Origin: Mesorhizobium loti
Lineage (GTDB): Bacteria > Pseudomonadota > Alphaproteobacteria > Rhizobiales > Rhizobiaceae
DNA length: 64,000 bases
Assembly (NCBI RefSeq): GCF_001510895.1
Contig: NZ_LPWA01000120.1
Coordinates: forward strand, 112,001-176,000
Direction of reading: 5' to 3'
A model generated the notes under the pieces. That model ran no database searches and was not told where the DNA came from. It saw only the letters and a list, made by a program, of their open reading frames with translations. Numbering within the stretch: the stretch's first letter is position 1; the number at the start of each line of letters is the position of its first letter. A program made the position numbers and the translations under genes. Of this stretch, positions 55,094 to 63,984 are shown piece by piece.

Positions 55094-55389
55094 CGTCACC
55101 TCCTGACCCCCATTCCGCCCTGACCGCCCCGGCCCCGACCGCGCCGGCAAAGAGTGCATGCGAGTACGACGGGCGTCCAGTTAAAGGATTGTCCGTCGGC
55201 CGCGCGCTCGGCTTGTCAACGATGGGCCAGCACCCCTTTCGCGCCATCAAATGCGCAGGCGCGCAACTCGACCGCCTGAGGACGACCATGGAACATTTCC
55301 CTGGTCTGGCAGTTTTGATTGCCGGGCGGATTGCTAGTCAGACCGGAGAGCCGATGCACTCGGCCGGCGCCTCTGAACGGTGACCACCA

Positions 55390-55755
55390 ATGATGAAGAC
55401 TTATCGAGTTCCAGCCGCGCATAGCAACAGGCGCCCAGGCAGTTTGCGGTTTCTGCGGCTGCTTCCAGCAATTGCGCTCGCGGCTTTCCTTTCGGTTCCG
55501 GCTGCCGCGCATCAGGCGCCCAAGGGCTGGCAATACGACAGCTCATGCTGCTCGGGAATGGACTGCTACCAGGCACCCACGGCCGATGTGAAGGAAACGA
55601 AGTATGGCTATCAGCTCTCCACCGGAGAGCTCATTCCCTACTCCGACAGCCGGATCAAGCGCTCGCGTGACGAGTTCTTTCACGAGTGCAAGCCCGGCGG
55701 CGACGCGAACTCTCGGCACTCGTTCTGCCTCTATGTTCCCGACCACGACATGTAA
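55390..55755 (+). CDS. Small Cys-rich exported protein of unknown function
   Basis: A 121-residue protein. The ATG at 55390 starts MMKTYRVPAAHSNRRPG; a hydrophobic signal segment (~22-40, RLLPAIALAAFLSVPAAA) predicts export. The mature part has GWQYDSSCCSGMDCYQAP and HECKPGGDANSRHSFCLYVPD, five or six cysteines suited to disulfide bonds. The same CCSGxDC pattern occurs in conserved rhizobial hypotheticals. No enzyme motif is seen. It lies just before the prkA operon on the same strand, 219 bases away. Confidence 0.78.
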   Translation: MMKTYRVPAAHSNRRPGSLRFLRLLPAIALAAFLSVPAAAHQAPKGWQYDSSCCSGMDCYQAPTADVKETKYGYQLSTGELIPYSDSRIKRSRDEFFHECKPGGDANSRHSFCLYVPDHDM

Positions 55756-55974
55756 GTGGGGGAAAAACCAAGATTCTCCTTGAAGCTCTCCCGGCTATCA
55801 CCACCTAAATATCATAGGTGAGCATTCCGTCTGAGTCGGGTGCTTTGAGACGTCGATGCCCGATTGTAGACGCTCTCCTTCATGTGAGGGAACCACAATG
55901 CTTTCCGGCAGTTGAATACGAGACGAGCCGACTTGGCCGACTGGAAGCCAGAGCGGCTCTGAGGGCAAAATATC

Positions 55975-57924
55975 ATGCGAGAGAACCAATCCGACGTCTT
56001 CGATCTGTTTTCGGAGATTTATTCCAACGCGGCCCAGGAAGAGTTGAGCCTCCAGCAATATCTGCTTGGCTGCCGAGAGGACAAGTCGATGTATGCCTCG
56101 GCACCCGAACGGATGGTCGAGGCTATCGGCGAGCCGAACCTGGTCGACACCAGCAAGGACGAGCGGCTCGGGCGCATTTTCTCGAATCGCACCGTGAAGG
56201 TGTACCCCTCCTTTTCCGACTTCTACGGAATGGAGGACACGATCGAGCGCATCGCCGGCTATTTCCGCTACGCCTCGCAGGGGCTCGAGGAGCGCAAGCA
56301 GATCCTCTATCTCCTCGGCCCGGTCGGCGGCGGCAAGTCCTCGCTCGCCGAACGGCTGAAGAAGCTGATGGAGCAGCGCCCGATCTACACGCTGAAGGTC
56401 GGCAACCAGATCAGTCCCGTTTTCGAATCGCCGCTCGGTCTTTTCCACCCCGACCGGATGGGCGATTTGCTGGAAGACAAATACGGGATAGGTCGCCGCC
56501 GTCTCAATGGGCTCATCTCGCCCTGGGCGGCCAAGCGCCTGGACGAGCTTTCCGGCGACATTTCCAAATTCAGCGTGGTCAAGCTCTTGCCGTCGCGGCT
56601 TCGCCAGATCGCGATCGCCAAGACCGAGCCTGGCGACGAGAACAATCAGGACGTCTCGGCCCTCGTCGGCAAGGTCGACATCAGGCAATTGGAAAATTTC
56701 AGCCAGTCCGATCCGGATGCCTATTCCTACAGCGGCGGCTTGAACCGCACCACGCAGGGCCTGCTCGAATTCGTCGAAATGTTCAAGGCGCCCATCAAGG
56801 TCCTGCACCCGTTGCTGACGGCAACCCAGGAAGGCAGCTACAACGGCACCGAGAATTTCGGCTCCTTCCCCTATCAGGGCATCGTCGTCGCCCACTCCAA
56901 CGAATCGGAATGGCAGCAGTTCAAGAACAACAAGAACAATGAGGCTTTCCTCGACCGCATCCTCGTGGTCAAGGTTCCGTATTGCCTTCGCATCACCGAA
57001 GAAAGGCATATCTACGAGAAGCTGCTGCGCGAAAGCGAGCTTGCCAACAGCCCCTGCGCGCCCGAAGTGCTGGACATTCTCAGCCGCTTCACCGTCTCGA
57101 CCCGCCTTGCGGAGCACGAGAACTCGCCGCTCTACACCAAAATGCGCGCCTATGACGGCGAGAACCTCAAGGAAGTCGACCCGAAGGCGAAGTCGGTCCA
57201 GGAATATCGCGATGCCGCAGGCGTCGACGAAGGCATGACCGGGGTCAGCACGCGCTTCGCCTTCAAGATCCTGTCGCAGACTTTCAACTACGACACCAAG
57301 GAGGTGGCCGCCGATCCCGTGCATCTGATGTACATCCTCGAGGAGGCGATCAAACGCGAGCAATTTCCGAAGGAGACGGAAGCCGCCTATCTCGATTTCA
57401 TCAAGTCGGAGCTCACCACGCGTTACGCCGAGTTCATCGGCCACGAGATCCAGAAGGCCTATCTGGAATCGTATAGCGAGTACGGCCAGAACCTCTTCGA
57501 CCGCTACATCGCCTATGCCGACGCCTGGATCGAGGACCAGGACTACAAGGACCCCGATACCGGGCAGATCCTCAATCGCGAGGTCCTGGACAAGGAATTG
57601 TCACAGGTCGAGAAGCCGGCCGGCATAGCCAATCCCAAGGACTTCCGCAACGAAGTGGTCAAATTCACCTTGCGTGCCCGGGCACGCAACCATGGCCGCA
57701 ACCCGTCCTGGACAAGCTATGAAAAGCTTCGCGAGGTCATCGAAAAGCGCATGTTCGGCCAGGTCGAGGATCTGTTGCCGGTGATCAGTTTCGGCTCCAA
57801 GCAGGACAGCGTCACGGAAAAGCGGCACAATGAATTCGTGCAGCGCATGGTGGAGCGCGGCTACACCGAGCGGCAGGTGCGCCGGCTGGTCGACTGGTAC
57901 ATGCGCGTGAACAAGGCGGGCTGA
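55975..57924 (+). CDS. prkA: PrkA-type serine protein kinase (YeaG)
   Basis: A 649-residue AAA+ protein/kinase of the PrkA/YeaG family, a stress and stationary-phase regulator. The AAA+ module has Walker A GPVGGGKSSLAERL (~residues 114-122) and the family segments FSDFYGMEDTIERIAGYFRYASQG and EGSYNGTENFGSFPYQGIVVAHSNESEWQ; the C-terminal kinase-like part ends RLVDWYMRVNKAG. Start MRENQSDVFDLF. It opens the three-gene prkA-yeaH-spoVR operon (20-base gaps). A GGAAC-N16-AGTT sequence at 55889-55913 might be a stress-sigma promoter. Confidence 0.93.
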   Translation: MRENQSDVFDLFSEIYSNAAQEELSLQQYLLGCREDKSMYASAPERMVEAIGEPNLVDTSKDERLGRIFSNRTVKVYPSFSDFYGMEDTIERIAGYFRYASQGLEERKQILYLLGPVGGGKSSLAERLKKLMEQRPIYTLKVGNQISPVFESPLGLFHPDRMGDLLEDKYGIGRRRLNGLISPWAAKRLDELSGDISKFSVVKLLPSRLRQIAIAKTEPGDENNQDVSALVGKVDIRQLENFSQSDPDAYSYSGGLNRTTQGLLEFVEMFKAPIKVLHPLLTATQEGSYNGTENFGSFPYQGIVVAHSNESEWQQFKNNKNNEAFLDRILVVKVPYCLRITEERHIYEKLLRESELANSPCAPEVLDILSRFTVSTRLAEHENSPLYTKMRAYDGENLKEVDPKAKSVQEYRDAAGVDEGMTGVSTRFAFKILSQTFNYDTKEVAADPVHLMYILEEAIKREQFPKETEAAYLDFIKSELTTRYAEFIGHEIQKAYLESYSEYGQNLFDRYIAYADAWIEDQDYKDPDTGQILNREVLDKELSQVEKPAGIANPKDFRNEVVKFTLRARARNHGRNPSWTSYEKLREVIEKRMFGQVEDLLPVISFGSKQDSVTEKRHNEFVQRMVERGYTERQVRRLVDWYMRVNKAG

Positions 57925-57943
57925 GCAAAATCGGGACGGTTCC

Positions 57944-59254
57944 ATGCCGATCTTCATCGACCGCCGCCTGAACCCGAAGGACAAAAGCCTGGGAAACCGT
58001 CAGCGCTTCCTGAGGCGCGCTCGGGAAGAGCTCAAGCGCAATATCCGCGACCACGTCCGCACGGGCCGCATCGGCGAGCTCGACCGGGAGCATGCCGTGC
58101 CGATGCCTCGCAAGGGCACCAGCGAACCGACCTTCAGCGACGCCAAGGACAGCGGACGGCGCCAGCACATCCTGCCCGGCAACAGGTCGTTCAGCCCCGG
58201 TGATCTGATCCCCAAACCCAGCGGCGGGGGCACTGGCCCTTCGGGTCCGGGGACTGCCGAATCCGAAGACGACTTCCGCTTTGTGCTGTCGCGCGAGGAA
58301 GTGCTCGACCTCTTCTTCGAGGATCTCGAATTGCCCGATCTGGTCAAGCTCAGCTTGAAGCAGATACTCAGCTTCAAGCCGAGGCGGGCGGGCTTCACGG
58401 CAAGCGGTGCGCCCACCAACATCAATGTCGGGCGCACGATGCGCAACAGCCACGGGCGCCGCATCGCGCTCAAGCGACCCAAGCAAGAGGAGCTGGACGC
58501 GGTTGCCAGGCAGATCGCCGAACTGGAATCTAAGCCGCCAAAAGCGGCAACACGCGACCGCCTAGCGGCCCTGCGCAAGGAATTTGAACGGCTTGAGCGG
58601 CGGCGCAGGCGAATTGCCTATGTCGATCCGGTCGACATTCGGTTCAATCGCTTCGACCCCCAGCCGGTGCCGAACGCCAGCGCGGTCATGTTCTGCCTGA
58701 TGGACGTGTCGGGATCGATGGGGGAGCGCGAGAAGGATCTGGCCAAACGCTTTTTCGTGCTGCTGCATCTGTTCCTGACGCGGCGCTACGATCGCACCGA
58801 GATCGTCTTCATTCGCCACACCCACGAGGCTCAGGAGGTGGACGAGCACACATTCTTCTACCACACGCAAAGCGGCGGCACCGTGGTTTCCACGGCGCTA
58901 GAGGAAATGCACCGCATCATCGAGCAGCGCTATCCGGCCTCCGAATGGAACATCTACGCCGCCCAGGCATCCGACGGCGACAACTTCGCCACCGATTCGG
59001 AACGCTGCATAGAACTGCTCGACCGCAGGCTGATGCGCCTTTGCCAGTATTTCGCCTATGTGGAGATCATCGACGAACGGGAAAGCCACATTTTCGGCTC
59101 GACCGAAAACGGGACGTCGCTGTGGCGCGCCTACAGCGCCATCGATGAGCAATGGCCGAACTTCCAGATGCGGCGCATCGCTGCTCCGGCCGATATCTAC
59201 CCGGTCTTTCGCGAGCTTTTCGCCAGGCAGCCTGCCCTGCGCAAGAGCGCGTGA
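57944..59254 (+). CDS. YeaH/YhbH (DUF444) family protein
   Basis: A 436-residue protein, partner of PrkA/YeaG. Start MPIFIDRRLNPKDKSLGNRQRFL; a flexible linker with SGGGTGPSGPGT lies near 95-105, and the C-terminal half carries a vWA-like fold with MDVSGSMGE (~residue 254-261) and FIRHTHEAQEVDEHTFFYHTQSGGT. E. coli yeaG and yeaH are co-transcribed and act together under nitrogen and other stress. It is 20 bases after prkA and 20 before spoVR. Confidence 0.9.
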   Translation: MPIFIDRRLNPKDKSLGNRQRFLRRAREELKRNIRDHVRTGRIGELDREHAVPMPRKGTSEPTFSDAKDSGRRQHILPGNRSFSPGDLIPKPSGGGTGPSGPGTAESEDDFRFVLSREEVLDLFFEDLELPDLVKLSLKQILSFKPRRAGFTASGAPTNINVGRTMRNSHGRRIALKRPKQEELDAVARQIAELESKPPKAATRDRLAALRKEFERLERRRRRIAYVDPVDIRFNRFDPQPVPNASAVMFCLMDVSGSMGEREKDLAKRFFVLLHLFLTRRYDRTEIVFIRHTHEAQEVDEHTFFYHTQSGGTVVSTALEEMHRIIEQRYPASEWNIYAAQASDGDNFATDSERCIELLDRRLMRLCQYFAYVEIIDERESHIFGSTENGTSLWRAYSAIDEQWPNFQMRRIAAPADIYPVFRELFARQPALRKSA

Positions 59255-59274
59255 GGACAGGGGGACAGGGGCCG

Positions 59275-60818
59275 ATGGTCAGTCAGGCGCGCAAATCCGA
59301 TCTGCTTTTTTCTGGGGCCGACTGGGATTTCAAGAAACTGTCGCGGGTCTACGATGAGATCGAACGGATCGGGGTCGAAGAACTTCGCCTCGATATCTAT
59401 CCCGTGCAGATGGAGGTCATTTCCTCCGAGCAGATGCTCGACGCCTATTCCTCGGTAGGCATGCCGCTGATGTATCGCCATTGGTCGTTCGGCAAGCGTT
59501 TCCTCTATGACGAGCTTCTCTACCGCAAGGGGGCGCGCGGTTTGGCCTACGAACTGGTCATCAACTCCAACCCCTGCATCGTCTACCTCATGGAAGAGAA
59601 CACCATGGCCCTGCAGGCCCTGGTGACCGCCCATGCCGCGCTTGGACACAATCATTTCTTCAAGAACAATCACCTCTTCCGGCAATGGACCGACGCCGGG
59701 GGCATCCTGAGCTATCTGGATTTTGCCAAGAGCTACATCTCCAAATGCGAGGAACGGCATGGCCTGGCGGCCGTGGAGGCAGTCATCGATTCCGCCCACG
59801 CGCTGATGGAGCAGGGCGTCTTCCGCTACCATCGGCCGCCGAAGCTGTCGTCGGAGCAGCAACGCGAAGGGCTTCGCGAGCGCCTCGAATATGAGGAGCG
59901 TTCCTTCAACGATCTCTGGCGGACGTTGCCGCCCTCGCAGGGAAAGAGCAAGCCGGAAGCAGGAGACGAAAGCCTTGCGGAGCGGAAGAAATCGCTCAAA
60001 CTGCCCGAGGAGAACCTCCTCTATTTTCTTGAGAAAAACAGTCTCGTCCTTCAGCCCTGGCAGCGCGAGATCGTCAGGATCGTGCGTGTCATCGCGCAAT
60101 ATTTTTATCCGCAGCGGCAAACCCAGGTGATGAACGAGGCTGCGCCACCTTCGTGCACTATACGCTCATGAACACGCTTTTCGACCGTGGCCGCATCAGC
60201 GAAGGCGCCATGCTCGAGATCCTGCGCAACCATTCGAACGTGGTCTTCCAGCCGGCCTTCGATGACCCACGCTTTTCCGGCATCAATCCCTATGCCCTCG
60301 GACTCGACATGATGCAGGACATCCAGCGCATCTCGACCGAGCCGACCGCGGAGGACCGCGACTGGTTTCCGGACATCGCCGGCCGCGGCGACTGGCGCGA
60401 CACCCTGCTCGATGCCTGGGCCAACCACCGTGACGAATCCTTCATTCGCCAGTATCTGAGCCCGACCCTGATCCGGAAATGGCGGCTCTTTGTGCTGGCC
60501 GACGGCGCCGACGAGCCGCACTACGAAGTCGCCTCGATCCACAATGAGCGTGGCTACGGCAAGATACGGTCCGCGCTGGCCCAAAGCTACGACGTGGGCG
60601 CGCGCCGGCCCGACGTCCAGGTGGTTGACGTTGACTTGTTGGGCGACCGGCATCTGCGGCTGCAACACAATGTGAAGGACGGCATCCTGCTCGAGGACGA
60701 AAGCCGCGACGCGACGCTGCGCCATATCCGAAGCCTGTGGGGCTACGATGTCAGTCTGGCGGCGATCGACGCGGGGACCGGCGCGATGCTCAGCGAGCGC
60801 TCGACAAAGGAAATTTGA
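59275..60818 (+). CDS. spoVR: SpoVR-family protein (frameshifted)
   Basis: A ~514-residue SpoVR/YcgB-family protein when one missing base at 60137-60139 is restored. The start MVSQARKSDLLFSGADWDF is at 59275. Typical blocks: YPVQMEVISSEQMLDAYSSVGMPLMYRHWSFGKRF, NPCIVYLMEENTMALQALV, GHNHFFKNNHLFRQW, then in the other frame HYTLMNTLFDRG, PYALGLDMMQDIQRI and the C-terminal LRHIRSLWGYDVSL. The break is in the family's NEGCATFVHY motif. The role is unclear, but this group runs with PrkA/YeaH in stress responses. It ends the operon. Confidence 0.88.
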
Positions 60819-60876
60819 AATCCGAGAGCACCGGAAGCGCAGGAAGCCGCCATCACCTGAAATATCGACACGCCTG

Positions 60877-60976
60877 GAGCGGTTCGGCGTTTGGTAGAAT
60901 CGCTGAGCCGCTTTAACCCTTTGTTTGATCGCAATTCCGGGCGGAAAACCGTTACACTTTTCCTGGAATTGCTCTA
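60877..60976. repeat. Compound palindromic repeat, reverse of 16061-16160
   Basis: Module 2-like palindrome (GAGCGGTTCGGCG...GAGCCGCTTT, ~60877-60913) followed by the AATTCC palindrome in reverse (GCAATTCCGG 60931 to GGAATTGC 60965-60972). The order and orientation are the reverse of the element at 16061-16160. The right end overlaps the TAG stop (60974-60976) of the CorC-like gene. Just left lies CATCACCTGAA at 60851, a relic of the 19252-19305 repeat. Confidence 0.8.
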
Positions 60977-61864
60977 GCCCTCGCCGGCAGGCCTGATCCT
61001 CAACCTCGCGATGCGGTTCTTGTCGCGCTTCATCACGACAAAGCGCTTGCCGTGGAAGGTGAAGGCCTGCTTCTCCTCGGGGATCGTCTGCGTCTCGTGG
61101 ATGACGAGGCCGGCGATCGTCGTGGCCTCCTCGTCCGGCAGATCCCAGTCGAGCGCACGATTGAGATCACGGATCGGCACCGTGCCGTCGACCACGACCG
61201 AGCCGTCGGCCTCCTGCTTGACGCCCTGCATGTCGACATCGTGCTCGTCGGCGATCTCGCCGACGATCTCCTCGATGATGTCCTCCAGCGTCACCAGCCC
61301 TTCCATCTCGCCATATTCGTCGACGACGATGGCGAAATGCGCTTTGCGGCGCAGGAAGGCGTTGAGCTGGTCCTGCAAGGTGGTGGTGTCGGGCACGAAC
61401 CATGGCTTGGACGCGATTTTTGTCACGTCGATTCTGGAAAAGTCGTTGCCGACCTCGTTGAGGGCTCTGAGCAGATCCTTGGCGTGCAGCACGCCGACAA
61501 TGTTGTCGAGCGAGCCTTTCCAGAGCGGCATGCGGGTATGCGGGCTCTGCAAGATCTCGCGCACCACCATTTCCGGCGGATCGTCGGCGTTGACCGAGCG
61601 CATGTTGGTGCGATGGACCATCACATCCGACACTTCGAGTTCCTCGAGCTCGAAAAGCTCGCCCAGCCGGTTGCGGTCCTCGCGCGCCTGCCCGTTGCGG
61701 CGAGGGTCGTCGCCGTTCTCGTCCGATTCATCGTCGTCGGGCGCCATCGGCTCGATCGGCTGCAGACTGTAGCCGAGCGCCGCGAAGAGGGGCGTGCGGA
61801 AGGCAAGCGCCAGCACGACGATGGCGGCGAGGACGGCTGCGGCGATCCAGCCGGCGTCGATCAT
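60974..61864 (-). CDS. CorC/HlyC-family CBS protein, single N-terminal helix
   Basis: A 296-residue protein. One membrane helix (residues ~4-26) and an acidic linker (~40-60, [11 protein letters not shown]) lead to the CorC-type core: [16 protein letters not shown] and [23 protein letters not shown] (CBS 1), [29 protein letters not shown] (CBS 2), and a CorC_HlyC C-terminal domain with [19 protein letters not shown]. The DUF21 four-helix channel domain usual in rhizobial homologues is not found. The ATG (61862-61864) overlaps the aroB TGA by 4 bases. Role: magnesium/cobalt efflux-related or a regulator; uncertain. Confidence 0.85.
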   Translation of the reverse strand: MIDAGWIAAAVLAAIVVLALAFRTPLFAALGYSLQPIEPMAPDDDESDENGDDPRRNGQAREDRNRLGELFELEELEVSDVMVHRTNMRSVNADDPPEMVVREILQSPHTRMPLWKGSLDNIVGVLHAKDLLRALNEVGNDFSRIDVTKIASKPWFVPDTTTLQDQLNAFLRRKAHFAIVVDEYGEMEGLVTLEDIIEEIVGEIADEHDVDMQGVKQEADGSVVVDGTVPIRDLNRALDWDLPDEEATTIAGLVIHETQTIPEEKQAFTFHGKRFVVMKRDKNRIARLRIRPAGEG

Positions 61865-63005
61865 CTGGAATGGCTCATCTTGAGCCTTTCGGGATGGCTC
61901 GCCTTGAGGAAGGATAGCACTTCCGAAGGCGGTACATCCTTGGCGATGAAGGCCTGGCCGACGCCGCGCGTCAGGATGAAGGTGAGCGCGCCGCGCGACA
62001 CCTTCTTGTCCTGGGTGATGAAGCCAAGCAGCGCCTCGGCATCGGGCAACTCGCCTGGAATGTCGGCCATGCGCCAGGGCAGGCCGACGGCGCGAAGATG
62101 CGCTTCCACGCGCTCCGCGTCGTCCGGGCTCGCCAGGTTGAGGCGCGCCGAAAAACGGTGCGCCAGCGCCATGCCGATGGCGACGCCCTCGCCATGGACG
62201 AGGCGGGAGCCGTCATAATTCGTGGCGGCTTCGAGCGCATGGCCGAACGTGTGGCCGAGATTGAGCAGCGCCCGGTCGCCGGTCTCGAACTCGTCGCGGG
62301 CCACCACATCGGCCTTGGCGCGGCAGGCCTCGGCGATGGCTTCGGTCCGCTGCTCGCCGCCGGCGAATACTTTTTGCCAGTTTTCCTCCAGCCAGGCGAA
62401 GAAGCCGGGACGGTCGATCAGGCCGTATTTGGCAAGCTCGGCATAGCCGGCGCGGAACTCGCGGATCGGCAGCGTGTCGAGCACGCCGGTGTCGGCCAGC
62501 ACCAGCTTTGGCTGGTTGAAGACACCGACTAGGTTCTTGCCGCGGGCGCTGTTGATGCCGGTCTTGCCGCCGACGGAAGAATCGACCTGTGCCAGCAGCG
62601 AGGTCGGCACCTGCACGAAATTCATCCCGCGGCGCACGATGCCGGCGGCGAAGCCGGCAAGGTCGCCGATGACGCCGCCGCCAAGGGCCACGACAACATC
62701 GCGGCGTTCGAGCTTGGCGGCAAGCACGCCGTCGACGACCTCTTCGAGATGAGCAAAGCTCTTGGTCTTTTCGCCGGCCGGCAGCGTGATGACGGCCGCC
62801 GGGATGCCGCCTTTTCCAGGCCGGCCTTCAGCGTTGCAAGATGCGCGGCGGCGACATTATCGTCGGTGACGATGGCCGCGCGCGTGCCGGGAAGGCGGCC
62901 TGCGATTTCCGTTCCAGCGCCGGAGAGCAGGCCGGGGCCGATCAAAATGTCATAGGCGCGGTCGCCGAGCCCGACCTCGACCTTCACCGCTTCGGTATTG
63001 CTCAC
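61861..63005 (-). CDS. aroB: 3-dehydroquinate synthase AroB (frameshifted)
   Basis: Second step of the shikimate pathway (DAHP to 3-dehydroquinate, NAD and a divalent metal), ~381 residues when corrected. The start is a GTG (63003-63005) overlapping the aroK TGA. One base is missing near 62808-62814 (GCCGCCTTTTCC, one C expected more). The N-terminal part, [25 protein letters not shown], is in one frame; LPAGEKT-like and [21 protein letters not shown] (NAD loop GGGVIGD), [11 protein letters not shown] and [11 protein letters not shown] (metal His) are in the other. The N-terminal domain before the break is conserved, so error is likelier than decay. Confidence 0.9.
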
Positions 63006-63613
63006 GGCTCCACCTCGTCGCTGGTGGTGATCGCGGCGATCCCGAGATGGGAACAAAGCGCGCACACCACCTCGCCGGCAATGATTTCCTTGCGGTCGTC
63101 GCGGGTCGGAACCGTGATGTCGGCCGTGGCATAGACCGGATAGCGCTCGCTCATCAGCCGCTCCAGCACACCGCGCGGATCGGGATTCTTCAGAAGCGGC
63201 CGGTTCTGCTTCTTCGAGACCCGCTCCATCAGGAGATCGAGATCGGCCTTCAGCCAGACCGAGATGCCGTGACCGGCGATCGCCTCGCGCGTCTGCGCGT
63301 TCATGAAGGCGCCGCCGCCGGTCGACAGCACCTGCGGGCCGTTTTCGAGCAGGCGCAGGATCACCCGCTGCTCCAGCGCCCGGAACTCGGGCTCGCCATA
63401 GCGCTCGAACAGCTCCGGCACGGTCATGCGCGAAACGCTCTCGATCTCCTGGTCGCTGTCGATGAAGGGCAGCGAAAGCATCGTCGCCACCTTGCGGCCG
63501 ATCGCCGTCTTGCCGGCACCCATCAGGCCGACAAAAACGATCGAGCGGCTGCCGAGCTGCTCGAGCAGCGCGACACGGCCTTCGTCCGGCGGATTTGCTG
63601 GCAGCGCGTTCAT
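63002..63613 (-). CDS. aroK: Shikimate kinase
   Basis: P-loop kinase of the shikimate pathway (shikimate to shikimate-3-phosphate), 203 residues. Seen are Walker [15 protein letters not shown] (~residues 28-41), FIDSDQEIE (the shikimate-binding Asp), [13 protein letters not shown] and the lid [10 protein letters not shown]. The stop overlaps the aroB GTG (GTGA), so they are translationally coupled; order aroK-aroB-CorC-like is a common rhizobial cluster. Start [12 protein letters not shown]. Confidence 0.95.
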   Translation of the reverse strand: MNALPANPPDEGRVALLEQLGSRSIVFVGLMGAGKTAIGRKVATMLSLPFIDSDQEIESVSRMTVPELFERYGEPEFRALEQRVILRLLENGPQVLSTGGGAFMNAQTREAIAGHGISVWLKADLDLLMERVSKKQNRPLLKNPDPRGVLERLMSERYPVYATADITVPTRDDRKEIIAGEVVCALCSHLGIAAITTSDEVEP

Positions 63614-63807
63614 GCGGAACCCTCTTTGCGCCGTATCGACATCAAAAGCCTGTTTGCGTCAAGCACGACGCCGCAAACCGGCCGGATCGCGCAGCTTTCC
63701 CTTGAGAACCTTCGTCGACAAATCCTTCGACCTTGAATTGGCCGGATTGGCGTCCCATAAGGGCACAGGGTTTGGAATCGCAGAACAAGAAGACGGGCGA
63801 AGACTGA

Positions 63808-63960
63808 ATGCCGACATTGTTTCGCTTTGTCGTGACGCTGGCGGTTCTTGCAGGCATTGCCTATGGCGCGATGTTCGCGCTGGCGATGTTCGTGGAGCCG
63901 AAAAAGGCGGAAATGAGCGTGCGCATTCCCGCCGAAAAGCTCAATCCCAAGAAAAACTAA
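63808..63960 (+). CDS. 50-residue membrane peptide upstream of xerD
   Basis: A 50-residue open frame, MPTLFRFVVTLAVLAG... ending EKLNPKKN. Residues ~5-29 form one membrane helix; the rest is a short charged tail (EPKKAEMSVRIPAEK). Such a small membrane protein lies between aroK and xerD in many rhizobia, where it is often mis-labelled a histidine kinase. It is too short to give a function. The frame continues past nothing else, the stop TAA is at 63958-63960, and a probable xerD start follows 24 bases on. Confidence 0.7.
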   Translation: MPTLFRFVVTLAVLAGIAYGAMFALAMFVEPKKAEMSVRIPAEKLNPKKN

Positions 63961-63984
63961 TAGAGAAGAACTGATCCCGGCCAG

